From IMG/VR virus record IMGVR_UViG_3300017748_000126, positions 1 to 25,105 of that record: a DNA stretch of 25,105 nucleotides. One strand, 5' to 3'. Positions 15,780 through 23,194 of this stretch are shown piece after piece. The stretch comes from a virus. The position numbers were made by a program, and so were the translations under genes. The first letter of the stretch is position 1. Each line of letters opens with the position of its first letter. The notes under the pieces are model-generated. The model made no database searches, was not told where the DNA came from, and was given only the letters and a program-made list of their open reading frames with translations.

Positions 15780-17417
15780 TTAGAATGAACCTCCAGTAAC
15801 TGGATTTTTCATTACAATCTTCAAGACTTTGGTCGGGTCTTTTACCCATATAGAAGGCATGGTTTGTGTCATCATTACACGGTATCCATTAAAGTTACCT
15901 GATGAAGCAAATCCTTGCGTTCTTCCCATATAGTCCATAGTTCCATTTTGATAGAACCATTTCAATTGATTATCCCAAGAAAGTTTTAACAAGTGAATGT
16001 TATCATTTCCTGACTCAGTGATGTCAAAGATAATAAAGCTATAAGAGCTTAATGGTCTTCCATCAATAAGTGGATTCTCAATATCATTAGTGTGTAAATT
16101 ATCAAAAGCTGGATTAAGTACAAATCTAACATTAGCTAAGAAAGGAATTACGTAAGATGTGAATGCATATCCAAATCCTAAGTCCATACCTTGCCCTGTT
16201 ACCATTCCATTGTTGTCAGCATTAATTACACCACCAATAGTTGTAAGTCCTGCTGCTTCTTTTGCAATAGCATCATTTACTAATTTCATACCACCAATTC
16301 CAGTTTGTACAATTAATGTACGTTTTGGATCTGGTCCTTCTAATTCAACTTTACCTTGATAGAAGTTATAAAGTTCAGTTTTGAACATATCTAAACTGAA
16401 AGAAGACTTATTATAAATTCTTTTGTAAGAATTGTCTAATTGCTTCCAAAGACCTACAGACATTCTGATGTCATCTGGTCCATCTTGTTTTACTCTACCT
16501 CCGTGTCCCCACATTAAGTATGTTTCTATATCACTTGCAATTTTGTTCAAGTGAGCAGCTTCAAGATTAGTTAAGAATGTTCTTGATAAATTTCCGTTAT
16601 CAAAAGCTCTCTTTACATAATCAGCTCCCATAATTTCTACCATACTTTCTAATGAAGATACTGAAGGATCTACGTCTTGATCAAAAGTTCTCCAAATCTC
16701 TGTAACTGGAATAGAACCATCAGCATTCATTCCTCCTTTAAGCATTAAGTCTGCTCTAGAAGAAATTGAATAATGAACGTGTGCTTCAGCTCCTCCTACA
16801 AAGTTGTAGAATTCACGGAAACCTGTTCCTGTTGTAAGATCTGAAAATCTTTCACCGTACTCTCCTCTTGCAGAACCTTTTCTGAAGAATTTAGTACCTG
16901 ATTTTAAGTAGCTATCTTTTAAACCTTGTGTGTTATTACTATTTACAATTTGAACAGTATAAACAAATCCGTCACCTGATGGTAAAATATCATCAGCTGT
17001 AACGTAAAGTTCAATACCATTATACTTGTCATAAGTAATAATATCACCATGTCCAAAAGCTCTCTTACTTAAAAGAATTTTGAATGTTTGACCATCTACC
17101 CCTCTTGTTGTACCAGCAGCGTCTGTGACGCCATCTATTACACCTAAAGAGTAAGGAAGGTCTTGCGCAATGGGAGTTTGCCATTTATACTCACCTCTAG
17201 CATTATCCACCATAATTGTATTATTACCACCAAATGAAGCTAATTGATACAAAGGCATTTCTACCTTTTGTGTCATAGCCCATAAGTCTACAGGACCCAT
17301 ATCCATAGGTTCTGCAGATCCTAACATTTGTGTTAGGTGGTAAGAATCAACATGTGAACTAGCTTTGTAGTTAGTATCTCTGAGGAAAATCCCATTATTT
17401 AAAACTGGAGTTGCCAT
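15780..17417 (-). CDS. Major capsid protein, HK97-type (545 aa)
   Basis: A 545-residue protein recognised as the crAss-like major capsid protein. The N-terminus reads NYKASSHVDSYHLTQMLG, PMDMGPVDLWAMTQKVEMPL (residues about 17-54), then an insertion-like segment. RGEYGERFSDLTTGTGFREF (about 184-203), EAHVHYSISSRADLMLKGGM and a central helical spine with IASDIETYLMWGHGG follow. The C-terminal part has SWDNQLKWFYQNGTMDYMGR. It is expected to build the icosahedral shell around the packaged genome. Its place after portal and scaffold-like genes fits the family. The composition is less A/T-biased than in most neighbours, as in strongly expressed genes. The 47-base leader is A/T-rich with no Shine-Dalgarno, and a hairpin follows the gene. 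No protease gene is visible nearby, so N-terminal processing cannot be judged here. Confidence 0.93.
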   Translation of the reverse strand: MATPVLNNGIFLRDTNYKASSHVDSYHLTQMLGSAEPMDMGPVDLWAMTQKVEMPLYQLASFGGNNTIMVDNARGEYKWQTPIAQDLPYSLGVIDGVTDAAGTTRGVDGQTFKILLSKRAFGHGDIITYDKYNGIELYVTADDILPSGDGFVYTVQIVNSNNTQGLKDSYLKSGTKFFRKGSARGEYGERFSDLTTGTGFREFYNFVGGAEAHVHYSISSRADLMLKGGMNADGSIPVTEIWRTFDQDVDPSVSSLESMVEIMGADYVKRAFDNGNLSRTFLTNLEAAHLNKIASDIETYLMWGHGGRVKQDGPDDIRMSVGLWKQLDNSYKRIYNKSSFSLDMFKTELYNFYQGKVELEGPDPKRTLIVQTGIGGMKLVNDAIAKEAAGLTTIGGVINADNNGMVTGQGMDLGFGYAFTSYVIPFLANVRFVLNPAFDNLHTNDIENPLIDGRPLSSYSFIIFDITESGNDNIHLLKLSWDNQLKWFYQNGTMDYMGRTQGFASSGNFNGYRVMMTQTMPSIWVKDPTKVLKIVMKNPVTGGSF

Positions 17418-17464
17418 AATTGATTATTGTTATTTAGTTAATATTAAGTTAATTGTTATATTTT

Positions 17465-17860
17465 TTATGCTGCTGCAGGTTCAAAATACCCTATAATGAT
17501 TCTACAGTATCCATTTGTTATATCTGCTGTACCTACTGTAACATTCATTGCCGCAGTACTTGTAGTTACTACTGGTCCAAGTAATGTTGAAAAAGGCACT
17601 GTTGTTGACCTTTCTGCAATACTCATTGCTTTTGTTACAGTGACACCGCCAATAAATACTTGAAGAGTGTTTGACCCTCCAGCAAATGTTACTTTAGTAT
17701 CAACCTTAACAGAATCAATCAAAGAACCTATTGGAACTACTGTGCTAGAAACTAATGTATGAGGAGATCCAGCTGTTGTTGCTGTATCTACCATAGCACC
17801 TGTTCTAGTATCATAGATTCCAACAACGTACTTTTTTTGTATATTATTTGTTGTTGCCAT
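17465..17860 (-). CDS. Small beta-rich virion protein, candidate decoration protein, paralogue 3 (131 aa)
   Basis: A 131-residue protein rich in Thr, Val, Ser and Gly, with alternating hydrophobic strands and no helix-rich part. Its middle, VPIGSLIDSVKVDTKVTFAG then GSNTLQVFIGG, closely follows the 139-residue neighbour's LPLGAIIVDLTIENVRTVFS then GGTPTLKIKVGS. Its end, CRIIIGYFEPAAA, matches the neighbour's VAATIGYFLPADY. So these two are paralogues, and the 135-residue protein at 19922-20329 belongs with them. Small single-domain beta proteins beside a capsid gene are often capsid decoration or auxiliary proteins, which is the likely role. It starts 56 bases after the 47-residue gene and ends 47 bases before the capsid gene, and is probably co-transcribed with it. 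Confidence 0.8.
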   Translation of the reverse strand: MATTNNIQKKYVVGIYDTRTGAMVDTATTAGSPHTLVSSTVVPIGSLIDSVKVDTKVTFAGGSNTLQVFIGGVTVTKAMSIAERSTTVPFSTLLGPVVTTSTAAMNVTVGTADITNGYCRIIIGYFEPAAA

Positions 17861-17916
17861 AAGTTAAAATTTTTTTAAAGTTTATAAATTAATTAATTTG
17901 TTGTTGTTTTCTTTTA

Positions 17917-18060
17917 TTAATTTTCTTCCCATCTTTTTTCTATTGTTTCTTTCCATACTTCTTCTATTGCAAGTACTTCAGAATTTGTAGTATTTCTTAT
18001 TACTTCATCAACATATGCTAATGCTTCTTCTTTTGTAACACCGTTTAATTTTTTTGCCAT
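17917..18060 (-). CDS. Small acidic helical protein (47 aa)
   Basis: A 47-codon frame from ATG at 18060 to TAA at 17917, beginning MAKKLNGVTKEEALAYVDEV and ending with WKETIEKRWEEN. It begins only 2 bases after the stop of the 139-residue gene, as TAA-TT-ATG, the same spacing seen between other coupled genes here, which supports it being real. The sequence is strongly helix-forming and rich in Glu and Lys, with no Cys. It lies between two paralogous candidate decoration proteins. I do not recognise a family; possibilities are a minor capsid component or an assembly factor. Its short length keeps the call below that of its neighbours. Confidence 0.68.
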   Translation of the reverse strand: MAKKLNGVTKEEALAYVDEVIRNTTNSEVLAIEEVWKETIEKRWEEN

Positions 18061-18062
18061 AA

Positions 18063-18482
18063 TTATGTAATTTGTCCATTATCTAAATCCATATAATCTG
18101 CTGGTAAAAAATAACCAATAGTTGCAGCAACTGATCCAGCTGTTGTTGTATCTGAAAATAAAAAATTAATTACTCTATTATTATCTGTTATTTTTTTCGG
18201 AGTAGGTGTAGGATTTACTGCATTATTAAGTGTTTTATAGTCATTCCATACTGTAGCAGCAGCAATTTCATTACTTCCTACTTTAATTTTTAATGTAGGT
18301 GTTCCTCCTGAAAATACTGTTCTTACATTTTCAATTGTGAGATCTACAATTATAGCACCTAAAGGTAAAGATGTTGTTGTTTTAGGAGTTACTGCTGTTG
18401 TACCACCATCTACAAAAAAATCCCAAACTGCTGATGCATATTGTTTTTGTCTATCTACTACTGGAGTTATTTTAAATGCCAT
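18063..18482 (-). CDS. Small beta-rich virion protein, candidate decoration protein, paralogue 2 (139 aa)
   Basis: A 139-residue beta-rich protein that links the three paralogues. Its start, AFKITPVVDRQKQYASAVWD, aligns with SFKVTPITERKVKYKTITWN of the 135-residue protein, both followed by an Asp-Gly pair. Its centre aligns with the 131-residue protein (LPLGAII against VPIGSLI, then FSGG against FAGG), and its end, ATIGYFLPADY, with both. A C-terminal tail, MDLDNGQIT, is extra. Decoration or auxiliary capsid protein is the likeliest role, because the gene lies between scaffold-like and capsid genes. It starts 10 bases after the scaffold-like gene and is followed after 2 bases by the 47-residue gene. 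The assignment to a decoration role is inference. Confidence 0.8.
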   Translation of the reverse strand: MAFKITPVVDRQKQYASAVWDFFVDGGTTAVTPKTTTSLPLGAIIVDLTIENVRTVFSGGTPTLKIKVGSNEIAAATVWNDYKTLNNAVNPTPTPKKITDNNRVINFLFSDTTTAGSVAATIGYFLPADYMDLDNGQIT

Positions 18483-18492
18483 AATTTAATTA

Positions 18493-19785
18493 TTAAATTC
18501 GTTTAAATATATTACCACTTTTTCTTGGTAGTTTTCTTGATGGTCTTTTTTTAGGTTGCTCTTCTTGAATAGTTCCAGCAGTTCTTTTACTACTTTGTGC
18601 TGTTTTAAGTTTTCTAACAGTTTCTTCAACTGATTTATTAGCTCCTAATTTCATTATATTATTTTTGTATCCTTTTGGATCTGCAAGTAACCATAATGCT
18701 TCTGTTACTAACGGATAGTTTGGTTCAGTAAACTGATACTTTTCTAATAAATGACCTAACAAGTTTGTATTTTGTCCACTAATTGATGGATAGGCTGGAT
18801 TTACTAATCCATTATATATAAATGATTGTGTTTTTTTATCAACCTTTATATTACCCACTTTACCATCTTTTAATGAATTATATACATTTTGCATATAATT
18901 TTTAGATGCTTGTTCTTTTTGTTTCTTTTTCATGTCTTGTTCTTGCAATTTTCTTGCAACAACTTTTTCTTGCATCTTATCTAATTTAGGTTTAAACTTC
19001 ATAGCTTGTTGTTCAAGCTTTCCAAGATCTTTCCATACTTCAATTTCTTCTTGTATTTCTTCTGCATTACCAAAACCAGTAGCACCTAAGTACTCTCTAA
19101 TAATACGTTCTTGATCTGCATCTTTTTTAACATCTAATGCTCTATGTTCTTCAACATGAGCTAATGCTCCAAACATACCTTTAAGATCTGTTCCTCCATC
19201 TGCAACATATCTTGCTGCTATCTGAAGTTCTTGTGGCAAACTGTCAAAGAACTGTTTTGGAGTTTCCTGTCTAACTGCTCTTGTTCTTTCATCTAAGTTA
19301 GCTTGAATTAATTCTTGCAAATCTTTTGCACTATAATCTTCAAGTTCTTTTCCATCATCAAAAGCAAAAAGTTTTTCATCTTCAATTAGTTTTTTAAAGA
19401 CATCTCCTACCCCATCTATTGATTTTCTTCCTCTTATTTTTTTAGGTTCTTCAATTTCTTCTTTTTCTTCTTCAACATTATCACCTAAAATTTCATCTAT
19501 TTGTTCTTTTGAAACTACTTCTTTTTTAGTTTCCTGTTTTGTTTCTTCAGTAGTTTCTGAGTTATCATCAGTTGACTCTTCAGTTGTAGTTTCTTCTTTA
19601 GATTCTACTGTTGGTTTATCAATAAAAGACATATCTACATCTTTTTTTCTACTAAATACGTTAGGTCTTTTTACTTCTTCTTCTGGCAATGCTACTGAAT
19701 CTGCTCCAGGTGCTCCATTAAAGATTTCACTAAGGTCAACGTCTACCTTTTCTACTTTGGTTTCTATGTTTTTTGTATCAGCCAT
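18493..19785 (-). CDS. Probable scaffolding protein (430 aa)
   Basis: A 430-residue, highly charged protein. Residues about 30-125 are acidic and Ser/Thr-rich with low complexity (KEETTTEESTDDNSETTEET and similar). Residues about 150-300 are mostly helical, with coiled-coil-like heptads around EEIEVWKDLGKLEQQAMKFK and VVARKLQEQDMKKKQKEQAS. The C-terminus is strongly basic: KKRPSRKLPRKSGNIFKRI. An acidic disordered start, a helical core and a basic C-terminal tail describe phage scaffolding proteins, whose basic tail binds capsid subunits inside the procapsid. Its place between portal and major capsid genes agrees. No serine-protease motif was seen. It begins a unit with an exact promoter-like motif 28 bases upstream. 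Scaffolds diverge fast, so the name rests on composition and synteny, not on a sequence family. Confidence 0.72.
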   Translation of the reverse strand: MADTKNIETKVEKVDVDLSEIFNGAPGADSVALPEEEVKRPNVFSRKKDVDMSFIDKPTVESKEETTTEESTDDNSETTEETKQETKKEVVSKEQIDEILGDNVEEEKEEIEEPKKIRGRKSIDGVGDVFKKLIEDEKLFAFDDGKELEDYSAKDLQELIQANLDERTRAVRQETPKQFFDSLPQELQIAARYVADGGTDLKGMFGALAHVEEHRALDVKKDADQERIIREYLGATGFGNAEEIQEEIEVWKDLGKLEQQAMKFKPKLDKMQEKVVARKLQEQDMKKKQKEQASKNYMQNVYNSLKDGKVGNIKVDKKTQSFIYNGLVNPAYPSISGQNTNLLGHLLEKYQFTEPNYPLVTEALWLLADPKGYKNNIMKLGANKSVEETVRKLKTAQSSKRTAGTIQEEQPKKRPSRKLPRKSGNIFKRI

Positions 19786-19812
19786 AATTCAATTGGTTTT
19801 AAAAATTAATGT

Positions 19813-19832
19813 TACATATATAATATACAAAA
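19813..19832 (-). promoter_or_regulatory. Promoter-like motif, exact copy, before the scaffold-like gene
   Basis: TTTTGTATATTATATATGTA on the minus strand, identical to 13750-13769. It lies 28-47 bases upstream of the ATG at 19785, in a 136-base A/T-rich gap that is among the longest of the window. Nineteen bases after its TTTG comes TAATTTTT, one base from the Bacteroidota -7 consensus TAnnTTTG, so it could also be read as a host-type promoter with -33 TTTG. Confidence 0.65.
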
Positions 19833-19921
19833 GATTTTTTATTAAACCTTAGAAATTTTAAAATTGTAAAATATTTTTTGTAGTATATAGCTAAGTATGT
19901 TTAATATGTTTTATAAAACAC

Positions 19922-20329
19922 TTATTGTTGTTTTTCTAAGTAACCAACAGTTAAAGCAAAATGACCAGCATTTAACTCACCTGGAAACAATATTATTTGT
20001 AATTCACTACCAAATCTTCTAATTGTATTTATAAAAGAAAGATTATAAACACCTGCTGAATAAGAAGCAGGAAGAAAATTAACAAGACTACCAAAAGCTG
20101 TATCTCCATAAAGTAGACATAAAGGTGCTGCTCCAACTGATGTAACAGGTTCTATTATTTCAAGCGTTAAAGAAACTGCAACATTATCAGGAGATGTAAT
20201 AGCAGGATGTAATGCATTTTTATATTTAAAAGCACCTGAAGAAACCATATTACCATCTGTTTTTTGATTCCATGTAATTGTTTTGTACTTTACTTTTCTT
20301 TCTGTAATAGGTGTAACTTTAAAACTCAT
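19922..20329 (-). CDS. Small beta-rich virion protein, candidate decoration protein, paralogue 1 (135 aa)
   Basis: A 135-residue protein with alternating hydrophobic strands (VSLTLEIIEPVTS, LQIILFPGEL) and the ending HFALTVGYLEKQQ, which matches the TIGYFLP and IIGYFEP ends of the 139- and 131-residue proteins. Its start, SFKVTPITERKVKYKTITWN, matches that of the 139-residue protein at about half of the positions. It is the most diverged copy in the middle. The ATG overlaps the portal stop as TAATG, so it should be translated in step with the portal, unlike its two relatives next to the capsid gene. It may sit at the portal vertex or serve as a capsid decoration. The 136-base gap that follows holds the promoter-like motif and a palindrome TGTTTTATAAAACA at 19907-19920. 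Confidence 0.8.
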   Translation of the reverse strand: MSFKVTPITERKVKYKTITWNQKTDGNMVSSGAFKYKNALHPAITSPDNVAVSLTLEIIEPVTSVGAAPLCLLYGDTAFGSLVNFLPASYSAGVYNLSFINTIRRFGSELQIILFPGELNAGHFALTVGYLEKQQ

Positions 20330-23088
20330 TATTCTTTATTTTTAGATTTACTTTGAACATCATATTTATTTTTATTTTCTCTTGCTATTTCTAAATTTGT
20401 TGATGCAATTTGACGTTGTGTATTTAATTTTTCACGTTCAATTTCCATTTTAGATTTATTTAAAGCTTCTTTTTGAACTGACTCTTCTCTTTTAAAATCC
20501 ATTTGATCTTGATATTGATCTCTTTGAGTCATATCTTTCATAGCATCACGAAAATCACTTTGTTGATTTTGATCAATGTCACTTTGTGCACCATATCCTG
20601 CAGCTCTAATTTCAGCAACCATAAGATCTTTTTTACGTTCCTCTGCAGATTCTGATTTTGTAAATTCACGTTCAGCTGCTTTTTCTTGAGCTTGAGCTTG
20701 TAATTGTTGCTGTTGCATTTCTTGTTGTTGTTTCATTTGCATTTGTTTTTCAGCTGCTTGTTTTTCTTCAGCACCTTTAAGTATATTACTAACTTCAGCA
20801 ATTGAATCAGCTTTAATAATACTACCAAGATCAAATATACTTGCTCCAGTAGTATTGTTTTGCATAGCCATTTGTTTTAATTGATCTAAAATAGCTCTAT
20901 GATTTGTTTTAGTTGTACAAAAAATGTTAAAATCTCTCATCATTAACTCTGTACCATTAATAGTAAAGTTTACTTTTTCTGCTTCACTAGATATGTAATT
21001 TAATCTTACACTTGGTTTAGTACTATGATAGTACTGAGAAAGATCTGTTCTCATTTGATGTACTCTAGGCATAAGATTATCTGAATGTTGAATAAAATAC
21101 ATTTCAGTTTGAGAATAAGATGATTGTACAGCTTGTTGTACACCTGTTGCAGTTTGTCTAGATACTTCTTGCCCTAATCTTTGAGGATTAACACCAATAG
21201 CTTCAAATGCTTGTTGTTTAAAATGATTAGCTAATTGTATTCTAGACATTATTCTATTTGTTTGTTCTAGATTTAAAGTTTGGTAATGATTAAAATTTGT
21301 AGCATTTTCAGTATTTGTTATAGAAGTATCTAATGGTAACATACCAAAATCCTTCATAGCTACATATGCTTTAGCCATATTATTCTTACCCCAGTCTTCA
21401 CCCATTGAATGACGTGGTAATGCATTTTGGTCAAACATTATTACTGTACCAAGTTCATCTACAAGTATATCAGCTATTTGATTATTAACCATATTATAAC
21501 CAACCTGATATGCTTTCATAAGATCAACTAAAGAAGTGGATTTAGTGTTTCTATCAGAGAATACTCTACCTTCAACTGGAAGTTTACAACCATAAAGATT
21601 GTTATCACCTTTAAATTGAAATTCTATTCTACCAGGTTTTTCTTTATTGATACCTAAATAAACAGGATCAAAATCACTAGTTGTTTCAGTTCTCCATGAG
21701 TTAGGTAAATTTCTACCTATCTTAACTCCACCCCACACTTCATTAATCCATATCCAGTCTACATGTTCTCCTTCTATAAGATTATCTTTTGTTTTGTTTT
21801 TAAATAATGTAGTATTATAAGTTGGTTTATGTGTCTCTTTCCAATTCTCATCTATAACTAATTGCTCTACTTCACCATCTGTCATTACTCTTGTAAGATG
21901 TCCAACTTTTCTTTGTGTTTTCCAATATATTGTTGAAACTCTTAACATTTCAGAATTTCCTAATGTTTTAAAATCTTCACCTTGATTTAATATTTCAGAT
22001 ACAATATCACCACCACCTCCTGGATTAGTTGCCCAATTTGTCATAAATTGTCTGTACGCTAATGATGGTGCATTTGTATTCCATTTATGACTTTTAGTTG
22101 GATCATAAAAAGAGCCATCATTTTGAACAGGATTATTCATATATATTGCTGATTTAGCAGGATGAATTGCTTCTAATGATTCTAATTGTTTTTTAGACAT
22201 TAGATATCCATATTTATCAATAACGTCTGATATAGTTAACATTTCACATTTACCAACATAATTAGAATCAGATATGTATCTAGTATCTGGAGACTTTTGA
22301 TAAAATGTTAATACTGGATTCCAAAGTTCTACTTCATAATCATCTTCCATCATACGGAAATGCCAAAACTCTCTATCACAAACAAGCATATCTTGAAATG
22401 CTCTTTCTTCAAGTTCTTGCATTTTAAATCTTTCTTCATCAACTTTTAATTGATGAGAAGCCCATTCTTCTACTAAACTTCTATAATCTTTTTGAAAAAA
22501 TTGTTCTATTTCAGGCAATGATTTTAATTGTGCTGGAGCTAATTTTTCTTTAGCTTCTTCTGACATAGGATCTAATCCCATTTCAATTAATTTTTGAGTA
22601 ACTTTTTCAGCAGCATCTGCTAATAAATTTTCCTCAATCATAGATCTTTTTTGCTCAATCATTTCATTATATGATAGATCATCTACTGCTCTAAATTGTA
22701 CTCTAGAAAATCTTTTAGAAAATTCTCCTGTTAAAACATTTACAACATTTGGTATAATAGGATAAAATTTTAACTCTAATGCTGAATCATCTTGTTCAGT
22801 TAAAACATCCATTAGTTCTTTATATTGATTATCTTCTTCAACTATATAATCAGTCTTATCAATAATACCTTTAGCTAGTTTATAATTTTTAAGTATTTTT
22901 CTAGAATTTCCTTTTAAGAAATTCATACCTTGTTGTTCTAACCAATCTAAGTTCCAAGCAGCCCAATCTTTTGTTTTTCTTTTAGCAGATAAAAATTGTA
23001 TAGGTTGCGTTAAACTTGATGTAGCAGGATACTTTGCTTCTTTGGCTTTAGCACCATTTTTTAATTGTAAAGCATTAAATATTTTCAT
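20329..23088 (-). CDS. Portal protein (919 aa)
   Basis: A 919-residue protein of crAss-like portal type, long for a portal protein. The N-terminal part has TKDWAAWNLDWLEQQGMNFL (about residues 39-58) and the core has NPVLTFYQKSPDTRYISDSN (about residues 257-276) and VDWIWINEVWGGVKIG (about 430-450). A later segment includes SRQTATGVQQAVQSSYSQTE (about 640-660). From about residue 770 to the end lies a long Gln/Lys/Glu-rich coiled coil (MQMKQQQEMQQQQLQAQAQE), a feature I recall for crAss-like portals, probably the barrel or internal tail. Portals form a dodecameric ring at one capsid vertex through which the terminase pumps DNA. The gene follows the terminase and a 33-residue gene with 4 bases between, and overlaps the next gene as TAATG. 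It should be co-transcribed with the terminase. Confidence 0.92.
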   Translation of the reverse strand: MKIFNALQLKNGAKAKEAKYPATSSLTQPIQFLSAKRKTKDWAAWNLDWLEQQGMNFLKGNSRKILKNYKLAKGIIDKTDYIVEEDNQYKELMDVLTEQDDSALELKFYPIIPNVVNVLTGEFSKRFSRVQFRAVDDLSYNEMIEQKRSMIEENLLADAAEKVTQKLIEMGLDPMSEEAKEKLAPAQLKSLPEIEQFFQKDYRSLVEEWASHQLKVDEERFKMQELEERAFQDMLVCDREFWHFRMMEDDYEVELWNPVLTFYQKSPDTRYISDSNYVGKCEMLTISDVIDKYGYLMSKKQLESLEAIHPAKSAIYMNNPVQNDGSFYDPTKSHKWNTNAPSLAYRQFMTNWATNPGGGGDIVSEILNQGEDFKTLGNSEMLRVSTIYWKTQRKVGHLTRVMTDGEVEQLVIDENWKETHKPTYNTTLFKNKTKDNLIEGEHVDWIWINEVWGGVKIGRNLPNSWRTETTSDFDPVYLGINKEKPGRIEFQFKGDNNLYGCKLPVEGRVFSDRNTKSTSLVDLMKAYQVGYNMVNNQIADILVDELGTVIMFDQNALPRHSMGEDWGKNNMAKAYVAMKDFGMLPLDTSITNTENATNFNHYQTLNLEQTNRIMSRIQLANHFKQQAFEAIGVNPQRLGQEVSRQTATGVQQAVQSSYSQTEMYFIQHSDNLMPRVHQMRTDLSQYYHSTKPSVRLNYISSEAEKVNFTINGTELMMRDFNIFCTTKTNHRAILDQLKQMAMQNNTTGASIFDLGSIIKADSIAEVSNILKGAEEKQAAEKQMQMKQQQEMQQQQLQAQAQEKAAEREFTKSESAEERKKDLMVAEIRAAGYGAQSDIDQNQQSDFRDAMKDMTQRDQYQDQMDFKREESVQKEALNKSKMEIEREKLNTQRQIASTNLEIARENKNKYDVQSKSKNKE

Positions 23089-23092
23089 ATAG

Positions 23093-23194
23093 TTATTTCT
23101 TTAATGTGTAGCTAATTTCAGCTTTTCCAAATGATGTTAAAGTTGTCCATTTTGGAATAAATCCTGTTGAAGAAGTTTGCCAATAGTTTTTCAT
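23093..23194 (-). CDS. 33-residue microprotein between terminase and portal
   Basis: A 33-codon frame whose ATG at 23194 directly follows the terminase TAA (zero-base gap) and whose TAA ends 4 bases before the portal ATG. It begins MKNYWQTSSTGFIPKW and ends AEISYTLKK. It fills the gap between two essential genes exactly, with the same tight spacing as elsewhere in this operon, which is the main evidence that it is translated. It has a net positive charge, several aromatic residues and strand-like alternation, with no signal peptide or membrane segment. I do not recognise a family. Possible roles are a small portal- or terminase-associated factor, or an upstream frame that couples portal translation to terminase. 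Confidence 0.68.
   Translation of the reverse strand: MKNYWQTSSTGFIPKWTTLTSFGKAEISYTLKK

Noticed and set aside
17418-17464. Leader of the capsid gene (TTAGTTAATATTAAGTTAA) as a terminator or operator
   Set aside because: The symmetry is short and purely A/T, with no GC-rich stem and no similar copy elsewhere in the window.
17827-17851. A plus-strand match to the promoter-like motif (TTTTTTTGTATATTATTTG) at the start of the 131-residue gene
   Set aside because: It lies inside a coding region on the opposite strand, where it encodes the NNIQKKY segment, and no plus-strand gene follows.
18493-19785. Scaffold-like protein as a fused capsid maturation protease
   Set aside because: I see no catalytic Ser-His-Asp/Glu arrangement and no folded protease-like N-terminal domain; the N-terminus is acidic and low in complexity.
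19907-19920. Palindrome TGTTTTATAAAACA after the 135-residue gene as a terminator
   Set aside because: Its stem is five A/T-rich pairs and no T run follows on the minus strand, so it is too weak to call; it may be a chance palindrome in A/T-rich sequence.
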